Assembly: GCA_964579675.1 (NCBI GenBank)
Contig: CAZOIA010000002.1
Span: 7,828-71,827, forward strand
Reading direction: 5' to 3'
DNA length: 64,000 bases
DNA from: CAZOIA01 sp964579675
GTDB lineage: Bacteria; Planctomycetota; Phycisphaerae; UBA1845; PWPN01
In this document: positions 16,525 to 25,708 of the stretch, one piece after another
Numbering within the stretch: the stretch's first letter is position 1
Layout: every line of letters begins with the position of its first letter
Translations under genes and position numbers: made by a program
The notes under the pieces: model-generated
What the model saw: the letters and a program-made list of their open reading frames with translations, nothing else
Database searches by the model: none
What the model was told of the DNA's origin: nothing

Positions 16525-19500
16525 GTGAATCTGAACGACCGTGCGCGATCAAGCGCCACCTGCGCAGGCGCAGAGCCGCTTGCAATCAGGCACCGCTTCT
16601 GTAAGCGAAGGGCCGCGCGGGCTGAAGTCCGCGGCTCGTCGTGGGTGCGTAATCGCGCACGGTCATTAGGCTGGCGAGTCCCGTGGGGACCGGCCCTGGG
16701 GCTGATGGCTATGGCCTTGGTTGCCGCACCCGATGCCGGTGGGCAGGAAACGGACAAGCTTGCCGATCTGTTGGCGGCCTCGCACCGGCAGGAACGGGCG
16801 GGCCAAATCGACCAGGCCGCCGAGTCCCGCAAGAAAGCCATCTCGCTGCTGGCCACCGAGGAGGAACGCGCGACGCAGTGGATCGAGCTGGGGGATCTCT
16901 ACCTGCGGGCGAACAAACCTCATCTGGAGGCCCAGGCCCGGGCCGAAGCGCTCAAGCACCTGGTCCCTTACGACCCCCGGCACTGGCCGACGGTGGAGCG
17001 ATTGCTGTTTCTGTACCGGGAGCAACTGGACCGGCCGGGGTCGGCGGTGGCACTGCTGGAATCGCTCACCGCGGGGCTCGAGCCCGGCCGGGGCGACCTG
17101 CGGGCGTGGATGGAGTTGGCTTCGACCCGCCACCGAATGGGCGAGACCGATTGGGCTAGCACCGTCTACCACGCCCTGGCACGAAGAACCTCACCGGGGA
17201 GTGGTGAGATGCGGCGGCGCCTCATGGTGGCCCTGGGTTTCTGCAAGCGGTTTTCGCCCGGGGAAGCGAGCTTCAACCGCAATCTCGGAACCGCCGCCCT
17301 GATCGGTCGGCTCCGCTCGCGGCTGGGCGAGAAGCGATGGGATGAGGCGGCCGACTGCATCGCCGAGCTGCTGACTCGTTTCCCCGACGCGGTCATGGAT
17401 GCCGACGGCGTCGTCGGGACCGGGCCGCGAACGGTCGTCGCCGGACTGCTGGCCGGGCTGACGCCGGCGTCAAAGAAGGCGTACGAAGAAACGCTGGCCC
17501 GGCCGTTGGCGAAGGTCATCCACGGGGGACGCATCGAGGAGATCGAGCGGTTCGCGCGAACGCACCCGTGGCCGGCGTTTCGCCCGGCATTGATGATAGC
17601 CGCCGGCGATGCCCTCCTGGCCGAGGAACGTTTCTCCCGGGCGGCGGCATGCTACCGATCGGCGGCCTCAGCCACGACCGAGCCGGCTCAGCGGCGCGAG
17701 GCCCTGATCAAGGCGGCCCGGGCCGCCATTCTCGCCGGTGAGCCCGTGCCGGCAAATCTCCCCGCCGGCGAAACAGTAACGATCGCTGGCGAGACGGTAA
17801 CCATCACCGATGCCGTTGCCCGGTGGCAGAAGGACATCAAGCACCGCGGTGACGAAACCGTCCCGCCGGTGGCACTCTCGGCGATGAAGCACGATCGTCT
17901 GCGGCTTCTGCAGGCGCCGTTGGCCCTGCGCAAATGGCAGGCCGGCTGGCAGACCGACCGGGACGGGCAGAACCCGGTGATGACCGCCGCCTTCGTTCCG
18001 TATGTCCTGGCGGGCGACCGTTCCCAGGTGTTCATCAATACGTCCGAGATGCTCTACGCGATCGACCCGGTTGCCGAGAAGCTGCTGTGGACCCGCGGGC
18101 CGAGCGAGCTGTTCACCGCCGAACTCCTGCCGCCCAGCCTCAAGAGGGTAAGGCTGAGCAACACGCCGAAGCGGTTCTATACCGCGACTTCGGCGGACAC
18201 GCTCTTCTTCCGTCTGAACTGGGCCGACCGGACGACCCAGGCGACGCGCAGCGCCATCTTCGCCGCCCGTCGATCGGATGGCGCGCTTCGATGGAGCACT
18301 GAGGGCTTGAGCGCACTGGCGGGCATGCGTTTCGTGTCCGATCCCGCGTACGGGTGCGGGACGGTGGTGGCGGCCACCTGGGAGCCTCGGGAAATCCCCG
18401 TGTTCCATCTGGTGGGGCTGGATGCGGTTACGGGCGAACTCCTGTGGAAGACGCACTTGTTCAGCGGAACGATGTTCCCTGCCGTCCGCGGAGCGGGGCT
18501 GACGGACGCACCGCTCGGGTCAGCCCCACCGACGATTGCGGGCAGTGCGGTGTATTTCGTCGCCAGCACGGGCGTTCTGGCTTGCCTCGACCTGCTCGAC
18601 GGGCACGTGCGGTGGCTGCAAACGTACCCGCGTATTCACGAGTACGGGCGCGTCGCCAAGGAGAGCTCCAAGGATAGCTGGGCGGGGCGGTTCATCTTCA
18701 ACCGCCCCAACGCGCCGGTGATCGTCCGGGGCAATCTGGTACTGGCCGCACCGCAGGACTTTCGCGGCATCCTGTTCTTCGACGCCGAGAGCGGCCGGCT
18801 CGTCCGGCAATACGAGTCGATCGACTTCAGGGTGCTGATCGGCGCGGACGACGCACGGGCCTACATCCAGCAAGGGGGGGCGGTCGCCGCGGTTCAACTC
18901 GCCGACGCCAGTGTGGCGTGGGAAACGATGTTGCCGGCGTCGATGGTGATCGGCTCGCCGGCGATGTCGAAGCGCGGGATCATCTGCGCGACGAAGGAAG
19001 GGCTCTTCGTCCTCTCACCGGATGACGGACGCATCGTGGATGAGCGCCCGCCCGTAGGCTGGGAACCGGTGGGCAACCCGTTCGATCTCGGTGATCGGAT
19101 CCTCGCGGTCTCGCCGGTAGCGGTTCACGTCCTCGCCGCTCGTGTCAACGGTGGAAAAAACTGGTCCATGCCGCGCTCGCCGGAGCCGACCCGGTTGACG
19201 GTCGAGGTGTCACCGCCTCAGGGTCTGACCCGGTGGGCACTGCCGGCGCCGGACCGGGGTGACTTTTTTTTGAGCGAGCAGGCGCCGGACCTGATGGTCA
19301 TCCGGACGTGGGAGTCGTTCCAGCTCCGGCGGGTTGACCCGGCACCGACGCTGCTGTGGGAGTATGCGGGCCCGTCCTGGCCGCGGACGATCCAGTTTGA
19401 CGACAAGATCGTGCTGTTCGACTACACGCACGGTCGTTTGATCGGCGTGGACGTTAGGACGGGCAAGCCAAGGTGGGAGCTGAGGGATGCGGCGATGGCG

Positions 19501-21204
19501 GGCGAGCGCGGGACGGGGGGGGCGATCGTAGCCGGCGACCTGGCGGTCTGGTTCAACCGGAATCGCGTTCGGGGTGTCAACACCGGGGACGGGCAATCCG
19601 GCTGGTCGGCTGCGTTTGAGGGAATGACAATTCGGGGCATCTGCCCGCACGCCAAGGGAGTCGGCGTTTTCCTGGAGAACGGTGCCGGGCCGCTCGCCGT
19701 GCTCCTGGACCGCAAGACGGGCAGCGAGATTCGACGGATCCCGCTCGTTAAACCGCGCAGGACGGATAAGAACCTGCGTGTGGTTCGCTGCGCAAGGGCC
19801 GACGGGCAGAACGTGGTAGCTGCCCTGCCCATCGCCCTGATCGACGGGTACCAGATCGCGATGGTCGATTTCTCCGCTGGTCGAGTCGAACTCAAGAAGG
19901 TCGATAGGCTGAAGGGGGAAACCTGGTTGGTTCGCTGCGGCGACGTGTTGTGCATGGTTGGCCGGGGTGGTCTCATCGCAGCGCGTTCGCTGCGTGACTT
20001 CAAACCTCTTTCTATTCACCCGGCCGGTCTCTGGCGTATCGCCGACGGCATCGAGTATTACGCCCATGGGCCGCGCATCTTCGCGTGGGACACGGCAAGG
20101 GGCGAGCCGGTCTGGCAGACCCGCGCGTTCACGTGGCAAACCAGGCTCCTGGTCGTGGCGGGCAACACCCTACTGGCGGCCCAGGATTTGCCTGACGAGG
20201 ACAGCCCCCAGGCGAGGGTGATCGCCATCGATCGCACAAACGGGGACGTGGTGGCCAAAACGCTGGGGCTCGCCCGGCAGTTCCACAAAGTCGGGGACCA
20301 GGGCGAGTCCCTTTACGGTTTCGACCTGGGTTACCTGTACCGGTTCGGCGAGCCCCGAAAAGCGACGCAGCGGCGCCAGCGGGTCACGCAGGAAGGAGGC
20401 GACGTCGAGGCGATCGCGGCAGTGAAACTCGCCCGCGACATGGAAACCGGTCTGCTGGATACGCCACCCGCGGGCCGGTTCACGCCGACGATCGACGCCG
20501 ACCTGACCGACTGGCAGGACGCCACGTGGGTCAGGCTCCAGTGGCCCGGGCATTGGCAGCCAGATCACGTGCTGCTTTCTTCCACGTCGCCGCGACGACT
20601 GACGAGCAGTGACGATTTGTCGGCCGCCATTGCCCTGGCTCAAGGCGAGGAGTTCGTCTGCCTGGCCGCCCGGGTTCATGACGGCACCCACGACGCGGCC
20701 ATCGGACGCCCACTGTGGTGTGGGGACAGCCTTCGCGTGATCTGGTGGGCCGGCGACCGGCGGTCGGGGCGAGCACTTGCAATCACCGCCGCCGTCGTCG
20801 ATCATGTGCCGTGTATTGAACTGGGGGATATATCCAACCCGACGCGGGTGATGCCCGATACCGGGGTGTGGCCCCCGTGGCTGAAGTCTATCTTGTGGGA
20901 GAAGGATGTCCCGTGGCTCCGCCGCTGGCAGAGCGGCTCGACGCAGGTGCCGGGCATCCGTTTCGCCGCCCGCCGCGATGAAGCAGCCGACCAGACCGCG
21001 TATGAACTGGCGGTGTCGGTTGATCTGCTCCCCGCCGCCCGCGGGGCGGACCGTCCGCTGTTGTGGGACGTGATGATCAACGATGCCGACGGCAGCGGCC
21101 GCGAAGGGGCACTGGAACTGGGCACCGCCTTCTTGCAACTGGAACATCCGGTCGGTTTCGCACAATGGCCGGCTTACGATCAGGAAACTGGCCGGGAGAA
21201 CTGA
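16525..21204 (+). CDS. Giant secreted TPR / PQQ-type beta-propeller protein with CBM9-like C-terminus
   Basis: A 1559-residue protein. After an export signal near 52-73 (WGPALGLMAMALVAAPDAGG) come TPR-like helices (about 75-430), then blades of a PQQ/BamB-like propeller (AIDPVAEKLLWTRG, GLDAVTGELLWKTHLF, CLDLLDGHVRWLQTY, GVDVRTGKPRWELRD, AWDTARGEPVWQTRAF). The last 250 residues (PTIDADLTDWQDATWVRLQW) resemble CBM9/DOMON-like modules. The start GTG has GGAGG seven bases upstream, but the first 40 residues are Arg-rich, encoded by DNA with three hairpins, and the signal peptide would suit a GTG at 16645 better. It lies 24 bases after the TPR gene and 27 before moxR. Structural or binding role inferred; no enzyme motif seen. 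Confidence 0.75.
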   Translation: MNLNDRARSSATCAGAEPLAIRHRFCKRRAARAEVRGSSWVRNRARSLGWRVPWGPALGLMAMALVAAPDAGGQETDKLADLLAASHRQERAGQIDQAAESRKKAISLLATEEERATQWIELGDLYLRANKPHLEAQARAEALKHLVPYDPRHWPTVERLLFLYREQLDRPGSAVALLESLTAGLEPGRGDLRAWMELASTRHRMGETDWASTVYHALARRTSPGSGEMRRRLMVALGFCKRFSPGEASFNRNLGTAALIGRLRSRLGEKRWDEAADCIAELLTRFPDAVMDADGVVGTGPRTVVAGLLAGLTPASKKAYEETLARPLAKVIHGGRIEEIERFARTHPWPAFRPALMIAAGDALLAEERFSRAAACYRSAASATTEPAQRREALIKAARAAILAGEPVPANLPAGETVTIAGETVTITDAVARWQKDIKHRGDETVPPVALSAMKHDRLRLLQAPLALRKWQAGWQTDRDGQNPVMTAAFVPYVLAGDRSQVFINTSEMLYAIDPVAEKLLWTRGPSELFTAELLPPSLKRVRLSNTPKRFYTATSADTLFFRLNWADRTTQATRSAIFAARRSDGALRWSTEGLSALAGMRFVSDPAYGCGTVVAATWEPREIPVFHLVGLDAVTGELLWKTHLFSGTMFPAVRGAGLTDAPLGSAPPTIAGSAVYFVASTGVLACLDLLDGHVRWLQTYPRIHEYGRVAKESSKDSWAGRFIFNRPNAPVIVRGNLVLAAPQDFRGILFFDAESGRLVRQYESIDFRVLIGADDARAYIQQGGAVAAVQLADASVAWETMLPASMVIGSPAMSKRGIICATKEGLFVLSPDDGRIVDERPPVGWEPVGNPFDLGDRILAVSPVAVHVLAARVNGGKNWSMPRSPEPTRLTVEVSPPQGLTRWALPAPDRGDFFLSEQAPDLMVIRTWESFQLRRVDPAPTLLWEYAGPSWPRTIQFDDKIVLFDYTHGRLIGVDVRTGKPRWELRDAAMAGERGTGGAIVAGDLAVWFNRNRVRGVNTGDGQSGWSAAFEGMTIRGICPHAKGVGVFLENGAGPLAVLLDRKTGSEIRRIPLVKPRRTDKNLRVVRCARADGQNVVAALPIALIDGYQIAMVDFSAGRVELKKVDRLKGETWLVRCGDVLCMVGRGGLIAARSLRDFKPLSIHPAGLWRIADGIEYYAHGPRIFAWDTARGEPVWQTRAFTWQTRLLVVAGNTLLAAQDLPDEDSPQARVIAIDRTNGDVVAKTLGLARQFHKVGDQGESLYGFDLGYLYRFGEPRKATQRRQRVTQEGGDVEAIAAVKLARDMETGLLDTPPAGRFTPTIDADLTDWQDATWVRLQWPGHWQPDHVLLSSTSPRRLTSSDDLSAAIALAQGEEFVCLAARVHDGTHDAAIGRPLWCGDSLRVIWWAGDRRSGRALAITAAVVDHVPCIELGDISNPTRVMPDTGVWPPWLKSILWEKDVPWLRRWQSGSTQVPGIRFAARRDEAADQTAYELAVSVDLLPAARGADRPLLWDVMINDADGSGREGALELGTAFLQLEHPVGFAQWPAYDQETGREN

Positions 21205-21231
21205 AACCGGCTGAATTATGGAGGACACTCT

Positions 21232-22254
<1,023 letters not shown>

Positions 22255-22311
22255 GAAGTGAGAAGTCAGAAAGGCAAGAGACGGAGAGAGGGCGATGATC
22301 CGCAGGGCTCC

Positions 22312-22339
22312 GTTTAGCCGCGACCCGAAGGGGAGCGCG
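22312..22339 (+). repeat. Dispersed intergenic repeat, single full copy
   Basis: A full 28-base copy (GTTTAGCCGCGACCC to GGGGAGCGCG) identical to the full copies at 10559 and 10659. It is oriented with moxR/DUF58 transcription and preceded by purine-rich degenerate repeats (GTGAGAAGTGAGAAGTCAG, then AGACGGAGAGAG) at about 22250-22292. Confidence 0.9.
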
Positions 22340-22368
22340 CGTCCGCCGACCAGGTTGCGAAACAAGTA

Positions 22369-23319
22369 ATGGCCAAACAGGACGACGACCGGCTGACCGA
22401 TCGCAAGTACGTCGCGTTCGACGTGCTGAACCGCATTGCTTCGCTGGAGATGCGGGCGCGGGAGCTGGTCGAGGGGACGATGGCCGGTCTGCAGCGGAGC
22501 CCGTACCTCGGCGTGAGCAGCGAGTTCGCCCAGCACCGGGCGTACGTGCCGGGAGACGACGTCAGGCACATCGACTGGAAAGTGTATGGCCGAACCGAGC
22601 GCTACTACGTCCGTCAGTTCCAGGAAGAGACGAACTTCGTGGTGACGTTCGTCGTGGATTGCAGCGAGTCGATGCGCTACGGCTCGGGCGAAACGAGCAA
22701 GCTCGACTACGCCTGCCTGCTGACGGCCACGCTGTCGTACCTGGTGCTGCGCCAATCGGACGCGGTGTCGCTGGCGTTGTTCGACGAATCGCTGATCAGC
22801 TACCTGCCCCCCCGGACGAACGTCGGCTCACTGGGGCTTCTCGCCTCGCAGTTGGAAACGATCCGGCCCGAGCGGGGCACGAAGCTGGACGCGGTGGCAC
22901 CCATCCTCACCGAGATGCTCACCCGCCGGGGGATCGTGGTCGTGGTGTCCGACCTGCTCGATACCGCCGATCCCGACGAGCCGATGGCGGAATCGAGCCT
23001 GGTCCGGGCAATCCAGATGCTCCGGCACCGGCGGCACGAGATCATCGTGCTCCACGTGATGGATCCGCAGGAGCTGGCGCTCGATTTCGCGGGCCGAAAG
23101 CGCTTCGAGGGACTTGAAGCGATGCCCACCGCGGTCGCGGAGCCCACCAGGCTGCGGGCCGACTATCTCGAGATCGTCCACGACTTTCTCCGTGAGACCA
23201 AGGCGGCCTGTGCGGGTGCCCGGGCCGACTACGCCCTGGCCAACACCGCCGAGCCGGTCGATCGCCTGCTCATTCGCTACCTGACCGCCCGCGGCAAAGT
23301 CCGGGAGGGGCGGCGATGA
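22369..23319 (+). CDS. DUF58 (vWA-like) domain protein
   Basis: A 316-residue cytosolic DUF58 protein. The family signature YVPGDDVRHIDWKVYGRTE lies at about 59-77, and a vWA MIDAS-like motif DCSES at 97-101. No membrane helix is present. It works with MoxR ATPases in assembling or regulating envelope or metal-dependent complexes in the families studied. No clear Shine-Dalgarno precedes the ATG at 22369, unlike its neighbours; the 114 bases upstream are occupied by the dispersed repeat. Its stop overlaps the next start by four bases (ATGA), so the two genes are translationally coupled. Confidence 0.93.
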   Translation: MAKQDDDRLTDRKYVAFDVLNRIASLEMRARELVEGTMAGLQRSPYLGVSSEFAQHRAYVPGDDVRHIDWKVYGRTERYYVRQFQEETNFVVTFVVDCSESMRYGSGETSKLDYACLLTATLSYLVLRQSDAVSLALFDESLISYLPPRTNVGSLGLLASQLETIRPERGTKLDAVAPILTEMLTRRGIVVVVSDLLDTADPDEPMAESSLVRAIQMLRHRRHEIIVLHVMDPQELALDFAGRKRFEGLEAMPTAVAEPTRLRADYLEIVHDFLRETKAACAGARADYALANTAEPVDRLLIRYLTARGKVREGRR

Positions 23320-25529
23320 GAGGGATCAACAGCCAACTGTGGTGGCTCGCCCTGCTCGCGCTGGTGCCGATCCTCATCCACATCCTGATCCGGCAGCGGT
23401 TGCCGGTCGTGCGTTGGGCGGCGATGACCTTTCTGCTGAAGGCCCTGCGCAAGAACCGCCGGAAGCTGCTGCTCGAAACCATCCTGCTGCTGATCGTGCG
23501 GACCGCAATCGTGCTTGCGATCGTGCTGGTTGTGGTTCGGCCGGTGGCCGAGGCGGCGTGGGCCTGGCTGGGATCGGGCGGGCAGCGGACGGTGAGTGTG
23601 ATCGTCCTGGACGACTCGGCCAGTATGGCGGCCTCCGATGGGATCCGGACCCGGTTCGATCGGGCGGTGGGGCGGATCGATCAATACCTGAGCGAGCTGT
23701 CCGGCGGAAGTGAAGTGCTGGTGGTACTGGCCGGCGATCCGCCGATCGACCTGATCCGGCTGCCGACGCGCGATCTCACCTACGTCCGCCAGACGCTGGC
23801 CAAGCTGACCCCGCGCGACGGCACGGGCGCTATCGCCGACGCGGTTGAGCGGGCGGAGGAATGGCTGTCCCACTTGCCTACGCCGAACCGCGAGATCATC
23901 GTCGTGACCGACACCCAGGCCGCCGACTGGAAGCGCGACCGGGCAAAGCTCCGACGTACCCTGGCCTCCGCCGCCCGGAAGGCAACGGTCTTCCTGGTCA
24001 CCGTGCCCCAGACTCCACCCGCCAACGTCGCGATTACCGGCATGTCGGTTACCGGTGGGCCGCAGGCCCTGATCCCATCCCTGGCAACGACGCTCTGGCC
24101 CACGTCGGTCAACGTTCAACTGGCTACGTCCAATCATGAGGACGTTGTCGAGACCTTCGTAGAGCTTTTCGTGGACGACGACAAGGTTGCCCGGCGCCGG
24201 GTCTCGCTCTCGCCCGAACACGCAACCGCCGTCGGGTTCGAGCATCGTTTCAACTCCGCCCGCGAGTATGCCGTCACCGCCCGGTGCGAAAGGGACCTGT
24301 TCGATCGCGACAACGAACGATCGATCATCGTGCAGGTTCAGGAGCGTATCGGCGTGCTCATGGTCGATGGCCGGCCGGCCGCGGACCCGTTTGCATCGGC
24401 CACCGGGTTCTTGCGGGTTGCCATCTGGCCGCTCCTGCCGGACGATCCGGAGAGTGTCTCGCCTTTCGACATCCGGGTCATACCGGGCGGCGGACTGGAG
24501 TCGGTTCGCATCGCCGATTACCCGCTGATTATCCTGGCCGACGTGCCCGCGTTGCCGACGAGCGCGCTGGGCCAGATCAAGAGCGCGGTTCGCAAGGGCG
24601 CGGGCTTGCTGGTGATCGCCGGGGAGCAGGTGACCGGCGGGAACCTGGCCGCTATGTTCGCCGACGGGGGCCGCGGGCCGCTGCCGATCGAACTCGCTCC
24701 GCCGATCGATCTAGCCGCCGACGCCGAGCCCGTCGGACTGACGCTAAGGATCCCGCTTGTGCCGGCGCTGTCGAGTTTCGAGGCCCCGACGCTGACCGAA
24801 GCACTGTCCGCCGCCGGGTGGCGGACACTCCGGCCGGTGGCGGCCGTGCAGGGAGCGGCGGCCCAGGTCTGGGCCGACTTTGCCCGCGGCGGAGCAGCCC
24901 TGGTCGCCAACCGCTACGGGCGGGGACGGGTCGTTTACTTCGGCGGCACCGCGGATCGCAAGGGCGGCGAGTTCCCGCTTTCACCCGCCTTTGTCCCGTT
25001 CTTCCAACAACTGGCGTTCTACCTCCTTCACGGCGCGGACCCAGGGTCCGCCCAAGCCGGCCAGCCGCTCGACTGGCCGGGCGATGAGGCCAGCCCCACG
25101 CTGGTCTACCCGGACGGTACGAGCGAACCGGCGGAGGCGATGATTACCGAGGACACCATCACCGGCGAGAAGCGGGTCGTGCTGCCGGCGGCGGATCGGG
25201 CCGGTATCTACGCCCTGCGAGTCACCGGCCGCGACAACCTTCCCCGCCGTCTGCGGCGCGCGGTGACCGTACCGGCGGATGAATCCGATCCCGCCATGCT
25301 GCAGGCCACCGCCCTGGCAGATGATTTCCTCCCCGAGGGGATCCGGGCTATCAGCCCCGACGAGCCGATGCAGGCCGCCCTGCACGCCGCACGGACCCGG
25401 GCGGAACTCTGGCCCCTCGGGCTCGTGCTGCTGATGGCACTGGTGGCGACCGAACTCGTGCTGGTCTGGCTGTTTGCGCCAAGACAGGTGGATGCCGACG
25501 CGCTGCTGCAGCGAGCGATGCGACTTTAG
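23316..25529 (+). CDS. BatA-like membrane vWA protein
   Basis: A 737-residue membrane protein. The N-terminus has the BatA signature (LWWLALLALVPILIHILIR followed by VVRWAAMTFLLKALRKNRRK) and a second helix near 55-78. A vWA domain follows with MIDAS LDDSASM at about 98-104. A middle domain with IGVLMVDGRPAADPF and GAGLLVIAGEQVTGGN resembles class-I glutamine-amidotransferase-like modules used in this family without catalysis. A last helix lies near 704-723 (LGLVLLMALVATELVLVWLF), so most of the protein is probably extracytoplasmic. Overlaps DUF58 by four bases. Confidence 0.88.
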   Translation: MRGINSQLWWLALLALVPILIHILIRQRLPVVRWAAMTFLLKALRKNRRKLLLETILLLIVRTAIVLAIVLVVVRPVAEAAWAWLGSGGQRTVSVIVLDDSASMAASDGIRTRFDRAVGRIDQYLSELSGGSEVLVVLAGDPPIDLIRLPTRDLTYVRQTLAKLTPRDGTGAIADAVERAEEWLSHLPTPNREIIVVTDTQAADWKRDRAKLRRTLASAARKATVFLVTVPQTPPANVAITGMSVTGGPQALIPSLATTLWPTSVNVQLATSNHEDVVETFVELFVDDDKVARRRVSLSPEHATAVGFEHRFNSAREYAVTARCERDLFDRDNERSIIVQVQERIGVLMVDGRPAADPFASATGFLRVAIWPLLPDDPESVSPFDIRVIPGGGLESVRIADYPLIILADVPALPTSALGQIKSAVRKGAGLLVIAGEQVTGGNLAAMFADGGRGPLPIELAPPIDLAADAEPVGLTLRIPLVPALSSFEAPTLTEALSAAGWRTLRPVAAVQGAAAQVWADFARGGAALVANRYGRGRVVYFGGTADRKGGEFPLSPAFVPFFQQLAFYLLHGADPGSAQAGQPLDWPGDEASPTLVYPDGTSEPAEAMITEDTITGEKRVVLPAADRAGIYALRVTGRDNLPRRLRRAVTVPADESDPAMLQATALADDFLPEGIRAISPDEPMQAALHAARTRAELWPLGLVLLMALVATELVLVWLFAPRQVDADALLQRAMRL

Positions 25530-25547
25530 AACGGATGAGATCCACCA

Positions 25548-25675
25548 CGGAGACATGGAGAAGACCGAAGACAGAGAGACGGAGAGAGAACAGAGAGAAA
25601 GAGAAAGGGGCTCGTTTAGCCGCGACCCAAAGGGGAGCGCGTTGGGTGTTTAGCCGCGACCCAAAGGGGAGCGCG
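25548..25675 (+). repeat. Purine-rich tract plus two dispersed repeats
   Basis: 25548-25610 is an A/G-rich tract of degenerate GAGACGGAGAGAG-like words. Two full copies of the GTTTAGCCGCGACCC unit follow at 25614-25641 and 25648-25675, here with CCCAAAGG instead of CCCGAAGG, joined by TTGGGT as in the 10.6-kb array. Both point along the direction of transcription. The 179-base gap separates the two vWA membrane genes. Confidence 0.88.
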
Positions 25676-25708
25676 AGAACGTGACTGAGGCAGAACAATA
25701 GAGTCATC

